The position numbers and the translations under genes were made by a program. Shown here in pieces: positions 1-8,309 of a stretch of DNA of 64,000 nucleotides. Positions within the stretch are counted from its first letter, which is position 1. The number at the start of each line of letters is the position of its first letter. The notes under the pieces are model-generated. The model ran no database searches and was not told the origin of the DNA. It saw only the letters and a program-made list of their open reading frames with translations. The stretch comes from an uncultured Lachnospiraceae bacterium. GTDB lineage: Bacteria > Bacillota > Clostridia > Lachnospirales > Lachnospiraceae. The stretch covers positions 1 to 64,000 of the forward strand of contig CAJTMW010000010.1 of the NCBI GenBank assembly GCA_910577275.1, read 5' to 3'.

Positions 1-53
1 CACTCTCGGAAACTGCCGCACAGCGTGTTTCGGGGCTTGCGGCAGTTCTGCTT

Positions 54-90
54 ACAATAAACTGACTCGCGAAGCGCGGCAGAGTTTGTT
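54..90 (+). repeat. 37-bp repeat, left of Rpn gene
   Basis: This 37-bp segment, beginning ACAATAAACTG and ending GAGTTTGTT, matches the reverse complement of the repeat at 1297-1370 at 29 of 37 positions by eye. It is followed by the start of a further unit (GCAATAAGCC) and preceded by a decayed one ending CTTACAATAA, so it looks like one member of a degenerate tandem. Its orientation is opposite to the copies on the far side of the Rpn gene, which places the gene between inverted copies. Confidence 0.6.
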
Positions 91-127
91 GCAATAAGCC
101 TCCAGTTTTTACTACCACCTCTCAAAA

Positions 128-1177
128 TTACAGAAACTTTTTCGCTTCCTCGTATCTGCCCACAGTTGTTCCCAGCCCTTCGCAGGCTTTCTCCAGCGTC
201 ACCTGAAAGAACCGCATGGCGTTCTCAATGTCAGCCACAAGGCGTCTGGCCTCGCCGCATTTTATTCCTTCAATAAGACCTTCTTTTTTACCCTCTTTCC
301 TGCCTTCTCTTCTCCCAGCTGCAATCCCTTCCTGCTTTCCCTCTTGCCGTCCTTTTCTCTCATACTGGTCAAATAATTCACACACGCTTATCTCATCCTC
401 CTCTCTGATTCCCTGTTTCCTTAGCCATTCCTCAACGCCGTCCGTATCCGTCTCCCCTGAAAGAACCTTTATCATCTTAATCAATGCCGCCTTGTGGGTA
501 ATCTTCCTGTGGGAACGGTAATTCTCGCCCTCTGTCAGATAATCGACCACAATGCGCATATCGCTCTGGAATAAACGTCTTGTCTCTTCCGGTAAGCGCC
601 GCATTTCGTATACGTGAAGCTGCACCCCGTCTATGTACTTCCACATCTCGCCGGAGAGCCTACGCTTCTCAAACATCCGCCGGATGCTGCGGCTGCTTCT
701 CCACCTTTTGTTTCCCCAGTAAAGTACCAGCTCAATAACGGGAAACGTATCCCGAATCTTTCCCTCATACTGCTCCCTGTAAATGCCTCCCGTATATCCG
801 GCCTTCCGCAGCAGCATCTTACTGTCCACCCCGGTCTGGTTCGCTATCAGGTACATCACCCTGACCCGCCCGTCAATCAGTTTATATTTGGTTAAATCCT
901 CATACTGATTTCTGAGCTGTTCCCGTCCCTGATAGATTGTCTCCGTCGGTCCCGGCCATAAACACTCTGCGTCCGTCAATGCCTGCCCCTGATACAGCAG
1001 CGCATTAATCGTATCCGCCGCAATATCAGGAAATGCCAGAAATTCCTTCTCAACTGTATCCATTTTTTCTTCGGCTGCGTTCACCCTTCCTTTATCCTCC
1101 CATCCGCAGAAGATAGTAAAAGGCGCCGAAGCTCTGTCTGTTAAAGAGGTTACTGCCTGTTTAAAATCTTCTGCCAT
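128..1177 (-). CDS. Rpn family nuclease / putative transposase-like protein
   Basis: A 349-residue protein of the Rpn (YhgA-like, PD-(D/E)XK) family. Members are recombination-promoting nucleases or transposase-like proteins and act on DNA in the cytoplasm. The centre (about residues 80-200) has the family pattern, with a DxRVRVMYLIANQTG stretch and a FPVIELVLYWG strand. The last quarter (about 280-315) is a run of charged glycine repeats (EGKQEGIAAGRREGRKEGKK) typical of the family tail. No operon partner is present: the next gene, on the same strand, is 460 bp upstream. The gene lies between 37-bp repeats in opposite orientation (54-90 and 1297-1370). I cannot assign the active-site residues with certainty, so catalytic competence is unproven. 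The family call rests mainly on the tail and core pattern. Confidence 0.75.
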   Translation of the reverse strand: MAEDFKQAVTSLTDRASAPFTIFCGWEDKGRVNAAEEKMDTVEKEFLAFPDIAADTINALLYQGQALTDAECLWPGPTETIYQGREQLRNQYEDLTKYKLIDGRVRVMYLIANQTGVDSKMLLRKAGYTGGIYREQYEGKIRDTFPVIELVLYWGNKRWRSSRSIRRMFEKRRLSGEMWKYIDGVQLHVYEMRRLPEETRRLFQSDMRIVVDYLTEGENYRSHRKITHKAALIKMIKVLSGETDTDGVEEWLRKQGIREEDEISVCELFDQYERKGRQEGKQEGIAAGRREGRKEGKKEGLIEGIKCGEARRLVADIENAMRFFQVTLEKACEGLGTTVGRYEEAKKFL

Positions 1178-1296
1178 TTTCAGTTTACCCGCCGGTTACT
1201 CCGGCGAAGTTTTCTCTGGAAAATAAGCATACGATTACCGGAAGATATCCGATAATAACAGATTTTAATCAGACAGGAAATTGGTTTTCCATACAC

Positions 1297-1406
1297 AACA
1301 AACGCTGTCATGCTTCGCAATCCAGCTTATTGTAACAAACGCTGTCATGCTTCGCAATCCAGCTTATTGTAACAAGAGCTGTCTCACTTTTAAGCCGGCT
1401 TATTGT
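1297..1406 (-). repeat. Tandem 37-bp repeats, right of Rpn gene
   Basis: Two identical 37-bp units (1297-1333 and 1334-1370) start AACAAACGCTGTC and end CCAGCTTATTGT. A third, diverged unit follows (1371-about 1406, starting AACAAGAGCTGTC and ending GGCTTATTGT). Read on the minus strand they match the repeat at 54-90. The rest of the 460-bp gap between the Rpn gene and the alpha-galactosidase (1178-1639) holds only the hairpin at 1566-1604 and AT-rich sequence, with no credible gene. Confidence 0.8.
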
Positions 1407-1565
1407 AATAAGAATTGATTTACAGATTACATCTCTATATGCTTAATTTGATAACAATAGCATAGCACAGATGGAAATATTTTTCAATGGTATTTCGTTG
1501 TTTTATTTTACAACCACAAATATTTATAGCCCGCGCGGATATTCCTTAATGTTCAGATTAGCGCC

Positions 1566-1604
1566 ATTATACCCAAACAATCAACACAGATGTTTGGGTA
1601 TAAT
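1566..1604 (-). terminator. Perfect 14-bp hairpin after the GH4 gene
   Basis: Arms ATTATACCCAAACA (1566-1579) and TGTTTGGGTATAAT (1591-1604) pair perfectly around an 11-nt loop. It sits 36 bp beyond the stop codon of the GH4 gene and probably ends that transcript. There is no long U tract, so 3'-end stabilisation is an alternative role. Confidence 0.6.
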
Positions 1605-1639
1605 GTATGGAAATCATTGCAATCACATGCGGTAAAAAA

Positions 1640-2962
1640 TTACCGATACTCTTTCATATACTCCCCATGGGCGTCAATCAGCTCGTCGCACATAGCTACA
1701 ATCTCGTCCACAGACAGCTCCGCCGCTGTGTGTGGGTCAAGAAAAGCAGCCTGATAAATGGCTTCCCGCTTTTTGGTAACGGCGGCTTCAATAGTCATAA
1801 GCTGGGCGCCGATATTGGTCATGTTCATGGCGGCAAGCTGCACCGGCAGGCGTCCAATTTTGCAGGGATGTATGCCTGTATTGTCAATCAGGCAGGGAAC
1901 CTCCACACAGGCATCAGCGGGCAGGTTGGAAATCAGCCCTTCATTTATCACATTTCCTCCGATTTTGTAGGGAACATTCGTCACCATGGCCTCCATAATA
2001 TAGGAAGCATATTCTTTGGAGCGTTCATGGGTAATCTTGCCGTCCTTTAAGATATCGTTTTTCTCCTTTTCCCATCCTTCAATCTGCTTGATACAGCGGC
2101 GGGGATACTCATCAAGAGGAATGTTGTATTTGTCAATCAAATCCGGGCGGCGGCTTTTGATGAACCAGGGATTATACTCCGCGTTGTGCTCGCTGGATTC
2201 TGTGCAGTAATAGCCCAGACGGCGGATATATTCATAACGGACCATATCCTCATGCTTTTCCGTAAGATTCTTTTCAAGAGCCCGCTTCCTGATTTCAGGG
2301 TAAAGGTCGTTGCCGTCCTTATCATAAATTTCCAGAAGCCAGCCCATATGGTTGATGCCGGCAATGACTTCCCGGCGGCCTTCCAGAACGTCTTCCATGC
2401 CCAGCTCCTTTAAAAGATGCTCGGAGCAGACCTGTACGCTGTGGCACAGTCCCACTGTTTTCACGCCGGTGTACCGCTGCATGTAGCCGGACAGCATGGC
2501 CATGGGGTTGGTGTAATTCAAAAACCAGGCATTCGGGCAGACCTCAGTCATGTCATCGGCAAAGTCCTGAAGCACAGGGATGGTGCGCAGCGCGCGCATG
2601 ATGCCGCCGATTCCAAGGGTGTCGCCTATGGTCTGGCGCAGACCGTATTTTTTCGGGATTTCAAAGTCAGTGATGGTACAGGGGTCGTATCCCCCTACCT
2701 GAATAGCGTTGACCACAAAGTCGGCTCCCCGGAGGGCTTCCTTCCGGTTTTTTGCACCTAAGTAGGTTTTAATATTGGCCCGGCCTTCGTTGGTGTTTTT
2801 GTTGATTGCGCCGAGAATGATTTCCGATTCCTCAAGGCGCTTACTGTCAATGTCGTAAAGGGCGATTTCGCTGTTTCTCAGCGCGGGAGTGCACATGCAG
2901 TCCCCCAGTACATTTCTGGCAAACACGGTGCTGCCGGCTCCCATAAAAGTAATTTTTGGCAT
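1640..2962 (-). CDS. melA: Alpha-galactosidase, glycoside hydrolase family 4
   Basis: A 440-residue cytosolic GH4 enzyme, which hydrolyses alpha-galactosides by NAD+/Mn2+-dependent oxidation-elimination chemistry. Residues 6-20 form the Rossmann nucleotide-binding loop (MGAGSTVFARNVLGD). Cys173-His174 in GLCHSVQ and Asn204-His205 in INHMGW are the metal and substrate residues of the family. The CHS form of the motif marks members that act on unphosphorylated sugars, as in MelA; 6-phospho-glycosidases usually carry CN. The length is normal. The start is supported by GGAGG 8-9 nt upstream. The gene is divergent from an AraC regulator whose downstream partner is a GPH symporter, so the set looks like a melibiose-type uptake and cleavage module. 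Related GH4 alpha-glucosidases cannot be fully excluded. Confidence 0.88.
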   Translation of the reverse strand: MPKITFMGAGSTVFARNVLGDCMCTPALRNSEIALYDIDSKRLEESEIILGAINKNTNEGRANIKTYLGAKNRKEALRGADFVVNAIQVGGYDPCTITDFEIPKKYGLRQTIGDTLGIGGIMRALRTIPVLQDFADDMTEVCPNAWFLNYTNPMAMLSGYMQRYTGVKTVGLCHSVQVCSEHLLKELGMEDVLEGRREVIAGINHMGWLLEIYDKDGNDLYPEIRKRALEKNLTEKHEDMVRYEYIRRLGYYCTESSEHNAEYNPWFIKSRRPDLIDKYNIPLDEYPRRCIKQIEGWEKEKNDILKDGKITHERSKEYASYIMEAMVTNVPYKIGGNVINEGLISNLPADACVEVPCLIDNTGIHPCKIGRLPVQLAAMNMTNIGAQLMTIEAAVTKKREAIYQAAFLDPHTAAELSVDEIVAMCDELIDAHGEYMKEYR

Positions 2963-2974
2963 TTTTTTCCTCCA

Positions 2975-3192
2975 TTCCAGTTCCGCAGATGCGCTTCCAG
3001 TACACTTTGGTCTAAATCAATTTCCGGTCACATTCTGTGCCCGAAAATCGATTTGTGCACCGTACGCACATCTGCTGATTTCCAGTCCCGCTCCAGTCCT
3101 CCAATGCCCCTTTGTCTGAAAGAATTTCCAGCTGCGCTACATCTGAAAATTCTTTCGGGCATTGTCGGACTTTAGCTGATTTCCAGTTCCGC
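2975..3192. repeat. Degenerate ~100-bp palindromic units in divergent promoter region
   Basis: The motif TTCCAGTTCCGC, or its one-base variant with TCCCGC, occurs at 2975, 3080 and 3181, a spacing of 105 and 101 bp. It bounds two degenerate units. Each unit has an internal dyad. In the first, AAATCAATTTCCGG faces CCGAAAATCGATTT. In the second, CAATGCCC and GAAAGAATTTCCAG (3102-3131) face CTGAAAATTCTTTC and GGGCATTG (ending 3164). The units fill most of the gap between the GH4 gene and the AraC gene. The remaining 3193-3406 contains AT-rich promoter-like sequence (around 3198-3215) but no clear -35/-10 pair. Confidence 0.55.
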
Positions 3193-3406
3193 AAATTTTA
3201 TATTTATTATAAAAGAACGCGGGAAATCGCGTTAGGTAATTTGTTTTTTATATGAGTGGAAATGTTGTTTGTTTTTATGGAAACCGGAGGAGAGATAAAA
3301 ATCGAGATGAAGGTCTGGTACGCAGGCGTGGCTGTATAGTACAATGAAAGGGTCAGAGCCGGAAGGACATAAGGGAAAAAACGCTGCGGCATGGAGGGCG
3401 GGATAT

Positions 3407-4561
3407 ATGAAGGACAAATTTTTACTGGAAAAAGCATACCTCGGATGGGGAATCCCTACTTTTGTTCTGAATGGGGAAAATCAGATTAGGTATCAGAAAT
3501 GCGGCGGCGACATACCGGTAAACATGGATGCAGCCGTGGAAGTACGGAAGAGGTGGAGGGAAAGCCAGGTTCCCGTTCTGCGGTATGAGACAATGGATAT
3601 TATCCATATGGGGTTTGAGGATAAGGACGGAGATTTGTGTCTGTTCGGGCCAATTTCCATCGGCAATCTGTCGAGGGCGCAGATTCGGGATTACCAGTTT
3701 ACGCATAAGTGGAAAAACGAGGCGCCGTTTTGCCGTATTCTGGTGCATCAGGCTGTAAGCTGCCTTTCCACAATGTATTTTCTGCTTACCGGAAGAAAGG
3801 TGTCGGAGGAGGTTCTGACGGAGAAGATGGGAACGGTTCGGGAACCGATGCAAGAAGATGCATGGGACTTTATGGACGACTATGATGTTTTTTTCGGGTA
3901 TGAGCAGGAACGCGCTTTTATAGAAGAATTTAAGCAGGGAGAGATGCGGATTGATGAGAAAACCTTTCTGGAGAACAGTAACAGTCTGGAATTTGTCGCT
4001 CCCCTTGCCAGACAGAACTACATTAAGAACAGCGAATACGCGGTGGTTTCGGCAATTTCTATCATGAGGAAAGCGGCAATCGAGGCGGGAGTGACGGAGG
4101 AAATCTGTTACAGATTAAGCTTTCAGTACTATAAAAGGCTGGCGGGCTGCACGTCTACCATAGAAATGATGAGGGTTTATGCAGACGCCGCCAATGAGCT
4201 TGGGAGAAGAATCGGGGAAGTAAAAAAGAAGGGGAATGTGGGGGAACTGCCGGAGCGGTGCAAACGGTATATTGTCAGAAATATCAGGAGGAAATTTACC
4301 ATAGATGAGATGGCAAAGGAGCTGGGGTATCACCCCGGATATTTGTCCCGGTTGTTTACGCAGAAGGAGGGAATAAGCCTGCGGCAATATATATTGAAGG
4401 AACGGCTGTATCTTGCGGCAAATATACTGAAAAATTCAGACGAAAAAATAGGGATGATATCGGATTATCTTTGCTTTCATTCCCAGAGCTATATGACTGA
4501 GCGGTTTGTAAAGGAATACGGAATGACGCCGAAAGAGTACCGCAGGAAAAACAAGTTATAA
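3407..4561 (+). CDS. AraC family transcriptional regulator
   Basis: A 384-residue DNA-binding regulator, probably of the alpha-galactoside genes around it. The C-terminal 100 residues hold two helix-turn-helix motifs: FTIDEMAKELGYHPGYLSRLF, followed by IGMISDYLCFHSQSYMTERF and the usual end GMTPKEYRRK. The long N-terminal part (about 270 residues) has no recognisable cupin motif and is probably the effector-sensing region. I chose the ATG at 3407 because GGAGGG lies 8 nt upstream; the in-frame ATG at 3344 has no ribosome-binding site. The gene is divergent from melA and upstream of a GPH symporter, and a hairpin follows its stop codon. Confidence 0.85.
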   Translation: MKDKFLLEKAYLGWGIPTFVLNGENQIRYQKCGGDIPVNMDAAVEVRKRWRESQVPVLRYETMDIIHMGFEDKDGDLCLFGPISIGNLSRAQIRDYQFTHKWKNEAPFCRILVHQAVSCLSTMYFLLTGRKVSEEVLTEKMGTVREPMQEDAWDFMDDYDVFFGYEQERAFIEEFKQGEMRIDEKTFLENSNSLEFVAPLARQNYIKNSEYAVVSAISIMRKAAIEAGVTEEICYRLSFQYYKRLAGCTSTIEMMRVYADAANELGRRIGEVKKKGNVGELPERCKRYIVRNIRRKFTIDEMAKELGYHPGYLSRLFTQKEGISLRQYILKERLYLAANILKNSDEKIGMISDYLCFHSQSYMTERFVKEYGMTPKEYRRKNKL

Positions 4562-4596
4562 AAACGACAAAAAAGTTAAATAGAAGATAATATGAG

Positions 4597-4642
4597 ACAG
4601 GGGCAATTTTTATAATAATATCAAAATAAAGATTGCCTCTGT
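4597..4642 (+). terminator. Hairpin between AraC gene and symporter
   Basis: The segment CAGGGGCAATTTTT pairs with AAAGATTGCCTCTG around an AT-rich loop of about 16 nt, with one or two wobble or mismatch positions, followed by TTTTAT. It lies 36 bp after the AraC stop codon. It may end the regulator transcript, or attenuate read-through into the symporter gene. Confidence 0.5.
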
Positions 4643-4737
4643 TTTATATGAAAAAACGGAGAGAGGTTTGCGTGTATGCGCTGTGTCCGCAAACTTTGAC
4701 AGAAACAAATAGAAAACAGAGCAGAAAAGAGGAAAAG

Positions 4738-6075
4738 ATGGAGAAGAAAGCAAAAATACCAAAGAAACTGTTGCTGTGCTGGCCTTCCCGCACGATTTCA
4801 ACGTCGGTGGCGGCGGCGCTGGTGGCGTATATCACCTTTTTTGCCACGGACTATATGGGGATTTCCGCAGTAACGGCCGGAATGATTTTTATGGTGTCAA
4901 AGATTTTCGACGGGGTGACGGATATTATCGCCGGATACCTGATTGACAAGACCAATACCCGAATCGGAAAGGGACGCCCTTACGAGCTGGCGCTTATCGG
5001 CTACTGGGGCTGCCTTGTGCTTTTGTTTGCAGCGCCGGAAATGGGGCTTACTCCCTCCTGCGTGTATTTGTTCATAACCTATTCGCTGATTAACTCGGTG
5101 TTTATGACCTTCTTAAACTGCAACGAGTCCGTTTATCTGGCAAACGTCCTGGAAAACCCGGAGCACAGCGTGACGGTAGGCGCAGTAACAGGCTTTGTAT
5201 CGTTGATTTTTACTATGGCAGCGTCCATTCTTCTTCCCCAGATGGTTGCCACAATGGGAACCACAAGGAAAGGGTGGCTTATAATTTCCCTGATTCTGGC
5301 AGTACCGTTTACGCTGTTTGGACTGCTTCGCTTTGCGGCAATTAAAGAACGCCATCAGACCGAAACCGCCGCCAGGGAGAAGCTGACGCTGAAGGATATG
5401 CTTTCCTGTCTGGTGCAGAACAAATATATCCTTTTGTTTGCGCTGATTATTTTCACCAGCAATATCGGCTCCGCGCTGGTAAACGGCGTACAGACCTATT
5501 ATTTCCAGTACATAATGGGGGATTTGGGACTTGCGTCTGTGATGTCTTTATCCATGCTGGCGGTAATCATCATTATGATTATCACACCGATACTTTCCGG
5601 AAAATTCGGTTTTGTCAATGTGATGCGGGTAACGACGCTGATTGGCATGTGCGGTTATCTGATAAGGCTTCTGGCCCCGCGGAACATGCTTTTGCTTTTT
5701 GCTTCCAATATCGTTGCGCTGCTGGGCTTTTTTACCATGTTCGGTTTTGCGGCTACCTTTATTATCGACTGTATTGACTACGGGGAATGGAAAACGGGCA
5801 AACGAAGCGAGGGTACGATTTCCTGTGCCCAGAGCGTGACGGCAAAGCTGGGAACCGCAGTAGGGGCAGGTGTGATTGGCATTCTGATGGGAATCACCGG
5901 ATACGACGGCGCTCTTACGGTGCAGCCTGATTCGGCAAATACAATGATTATCATGCTGTTTACCGTGATTCCGGCGGCGTTTTGCCTGGTGCAGTTTATT
6001 TTGCTGAAGCTCTATGATTTGGATAAAATACTGCCCCGGATTCGTGAGGAACTGAAAGCAAAGAGAGGAGAATAA
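4738..6075 (+). CDS. GPH family glycoside/pentoside/hexuronide:cation symporter
   Basis: A 445-residue polytopic membrane protein of the MFS-related GPH family (the MelB/XynP group), importing a sugar or glycoside with Na+ or H+. About 12 membrane segments are visible. The signature DGVTDIIAGYLIDKTNTR followed by GKGRPY lies between the second and third segments, and CIDYGEWKTGKRSEGT in the second half matches the family loop. I prefer the ATG at 4738 (AGAGGA just upstream, MEKKAKIPKKL) over an in-frame ATG at 4633 that would overlap the hairpin. The hydrolase gene starts 4 bp after its stop codon, so the two are almost certainly co-transcribed. With the divergent GH4 gene the likely substrate is an alpha-galactoside, but this is inferred from context only. 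Confidence 0.88.
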   Translation: MEKKAKIPKKLLLCWPSRTISTSVAAALVAYITFFATDYMGISAVTAGMIFMVSKIFDGVTDIIAGYLIDKTNTRIGKGRPYELALIGYWGCLVLLFAAPEMGLTPSCVYLFITYSLINSVFMTFLNCNESVYLANVLENPEHSVTVGAVTGFVSLIFTMAASILLPQMVATMGTTRKGWLIISLILAVPFTLFGLLRFAAIKERHQTETAAREKLTLKDMLSCLVQNKYILLFALIIFTSNIGSALVNGVQTYYFQYIMGDLGLASVMSLSMLAVIIIMIITPILSGKFGFVNVMRVTTLIGMCGYLIRLLAPRNMLLLFASNIVALLGFFTMFGFAATFIIDCIDYGEWKTGKRSEGTISCAQSVTAKLGTAVGAGVIGILMGITGYDGALTVQPDSANTMIIMLFTVIPAAFCLVQFILLKLYDLDKILPRIREELKAKRGE

Positions 6076-6079
6076 GAAG

Positions 6080-8200
6080 ATGGAAGAAAAAAAGTTATAC
6101 GACGGAACCGGCGACGCGCAGTTTGCAAATCCTTATGTTGATGTGGACGAATGGAGGGACAAACCGGTAAAGCACCGTTATATCCACGGTGGATTTGAGG
6201 GGACTTTGACAAGATTCTGCTTTTATTTTCCTCCGGCGGAAAATTATGTAAAACGGTTTTTCCAGCACTTATCCCCCTTTGTGGGCGATGAAAAGGAAGC
6301 CCAGCAGCAGGAGGGCATTGAGGATAAAATCAGCTTTGCGGTAAAGCACGGTTCTTATTTTGTGGAGTCCAATCTCGGCGGAATCGTGAACGGCGGTGAC
6401 GACCCCACACTAATGTACCGCGCCAGCGCGGCCTGCGCGCAGTTTTCCAGAAAGCTGGCCTCCGAATTTTATGGCGGACACAGACCCTATGGTTATGTCT
6501 ACGGCGGGAGCGGGGGCGGTTTCAAAACAATAAGCTGTGTGGAAAGCACCACGGGGATATGGGATGGGGCAGTACCTTTCGTGATTGGCTCCCCTGTGGC
6601 AATGCCCAATGTGTTTACGGTGAGAGCCCATGCCATGCGGATTCTGAGAAATAAGATGGAAGAAATCAGGGACGCTCTTGAGCCGGGGGGAAGCGGGAAT
6701 CCATACGAGTGTCTGAACGAGGAGGAGGCCGCCGCACTTCGGGAGGCGGAGCTGATGGGCTTTCCCATGGAGACATGGTGTGTTTACGATACCATCGGAG
6801 AAGGTGCGCTGCCTGTTCTCACACCGGCGGCTATGGCGATTGACCCCTCTTACTGTAAGGATTTCTGGGAAAAGCCGGGCTATCTGGGAACGGCGTCCGG
6901 CAGCAGCGCTAAACGCGACCGCATTGTGATGGAAAGCGAAGTGACGCAGATTTTCCATCCCGAATACGGGCTTATGGGGATGGCGGACAGTATTGATGAA
7001 AAGAACGCCTACGGCGTTGACGAAGCATGGAAACACGCCATGGGACACGGACAAAAGCTTCCTGTGTTCTCCCTGCGTTCCTATCCGGAGGGGGACTTTT
7101 ACCGCACGGGAATGAAGATACGATTTACATCCGGCGCGCTGTCCGGGGAGGAGTTTGGAGCAATCTGCCTGCCGGAAAACTGCGTGGCCATAGACGTGGG
7201 GATGGATACCAGAGATTTGAAGGAACTGCTGGGGAAGGCGCGCGTGGGCGATAAAGTGATGCTTGACAATTCCGATTATATCGCCCTTCAGACCTTTCAC
7301 CGGCATCAGGTTCCGGGGCCGGAATACCATGCATGGGACCAGTTCCGGGATGAAAAGGGAGAGCCTGTTTACCCTCAGCGTCCGGTACTTGTGGGGCCTG
7401 TGATTGCAGGCCATGGCGCAGGCTCTGTGCAGAGCGGGACGCCGAACTGCAAGGTAATTATCCTTGAAAGCCTGATGGACGAGAGCGCTTTTCCCTGGCA
7501 GGCGGACTGGTATCGGAGCCTGATTAGGAAAAATGCGGGAACGGAGGACGAAGATGTGATGCGCCTCTGGTATATGGAGCATTGCATGCACACCGACTGC
7601 GAGGAAGGCAACGGCGGCGACCACCAGCATATCGTAAGCTATTTAGGAGCCCTGTATCAGGCGCTTCTTGACCTCAGCGACTGGGTGGAACGGGGGATTG
7701 TGCCGGCGGATAGCAGCGGCTACGACATGGACGGCGGCCAGGTGAGGATAAAGGACACGGCAAAGGAGAGAAAGGGAATTCAGCCTCTTGTCCGTATGGG
7801 CATCTGTGAAGAAACGGGGAAAGAGGAGAAAGCAAAGACCCCGGAGACGGCACAGAGAAAAGAGGAAAAAGAAAAAGCCTCAAAGACGCAAACTGCAAAA
7901 GCAGTACAGAGAAAAGAGGTAAAAGCGGGCGACACCGTAAACTTTCAGGTGCTGGCGGAGTTGCCGGAAGGCTGCGGAAAAGTGGAGACTATGCTGTGGG
8001 ATTTTGAGGAAAGCGGCGAGTTTACATCCGGCGGTAAAATTACGGAAGAAGCCGGAAATGTGGTAAAAATAGAAAACAGCCACAGGTTTACGCAGCCGGG
8101 AACCCATTTCCCGGTGGTGAAGGTGGCTGTGAACCGGAAGCCGGGGGATGAGTTTACGAGGATTTATAATCAGGCGCGAGTGCGGGTGATTGTGGAATAG
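6080..8200 (+). CDS. Alpha/beta-hydrolase (tannase-like) with C-terminal PKD-like domain
   Basis: A 706-residue protein not firmly assigned to a named family. Residues 130-165 contain a nucleophile-elbow pattern, YGGSGGGFKTI with Ser144, followed by GIWDGAVPFVIGSP. This resembles tannase/feruloyl-esterase hydrolases, where the elbow is followed by FDGIVAGAP. Near residue 500 MEHCMHTD and GGDHQHIVSYLGALYQALLDL resemble the region that carries the tannase histidine, although the Cys next to the catalytic Ser is absent. Residues about 575-610 are a Lys/Glu/Thr-rich linker. The last 95 residues (MLWDFEESGEF, then FTQPGTHFPVVKV) look like a PKD/Ig-like fold. There is no signal peptide, so the enzyme should be cytosolic, which is odd for a PKD domain. 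It is coupled to the symporter (4-bp gap), suggesting it deacylates or otherwise cleaves the imported compound. Confidence 0.5.
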   Translation: MEEKKLYDGTGDAQFANPYVDVDEWRDKPVKHRYIHGGFEGTLTRFCFYFPPAENYVKRFFQHLSPFVGDEKEAQQQEGIEDKISFAVKHGSYFVESNLGGIVNGGDDPTLMYRASAACAQFSRKLASEFYGGHRPYGYVYGGSGGGFKTISCVESTTGIWDGAVPFVIGSPVAMPNVFTVRAHAMRILRNKMEEIRDALEPGGSGNPYECLNEEEAAALREAELMGFPMETWCVYDTIGEGALPVLTPAAMAIDPSYCKDFWEKPGYLGTASGSSAKRDRIVMESEVTQIFHPEYGLMGMADSIDEKNAYGVDEAWKHAMGHGQKLPVFSLRSYPEGDFYRTGMKIRFTSGALSGEEFGAICLPENCVAIDVGMDTRDLKELLGKARVGDKVMLDNSDYIALQTFHRHQVPGPEYHAWDQFRDEKGEPVYPQRPVLVGPVIAGHGAGSVQSGTPNCKVIILESLMDESAFPWQADWYRSLIRKNAGTEDEDVMRLWYMEHCMHTDCEEGNGGDHQHIVSYLGALYQALLDLSDWVERGIVPADSSGYDMDGGQVRIKDTAKERKGIQPLVRMGICEETGKEEKAKTPETAQRKEEKEKASKTQTAKAVQRKEVKAGDTVNFQVLAELPEGCGKVETMLWDFEESGEFTSGGKITEEAGNVVKIENSHRFTQPGTHFPVVKVAVNRKPGDEFTRIYNQARVRVIVE

Positions 8201-8243
8201 GAGAGAAAATGGTTTTTAGATAGCATCCTTATGTTATTCAGAA

Positions 8244-8281
8244 AGGCAGTTCCCTTGCTGATGAAGGTCTGGGAACTGCCT
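8244..8281. terminator. Bidirectional terminator hairpin between convergent genes
   Basis: Perfect 11-bp arms AGGCAGTTCCC and GGGAACTGCCT flank a 16-nt loop midway between the stop codons of the converging genes that end at 8200 and 8310. The flanks are AT-rich rather than a pure U tract. It could serve both strands. Confidence 0.65.
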
Positions 8282-8309
8282 CTCAATATTGTTTTGTTAA
8301 ATCTGTATT

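Noticed and set aside
1297..1406. Insertion sequence with transposase
   Set aside because: Repeats flank the Rpn gene, but no DDE, serine or IS200-type transposase is present and no target duplication could be seen, so I report only repeats.
1607..2761. Several long open frames antisense to the GH4 gene
   Set aside because: They lie opposite a gene with all its active-site motifs and have no ribosome-binding sites. The same applies to the long antisense frames at 6410-7630, 29048-29683 and 36243-37316.
3012..3194. Possible 60-residue gene on the minus strand
   Set aside because: The frame is made entirely of the palindromic repeat units, has no ribosome-binding site and shows no domain.
6080..8200. 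Firm assignment as tannase
   Set aside because: The CS-D-HC arrangement of true tannases is incomplete, so only a tannase-like alpha/beta hydrolase call is given.
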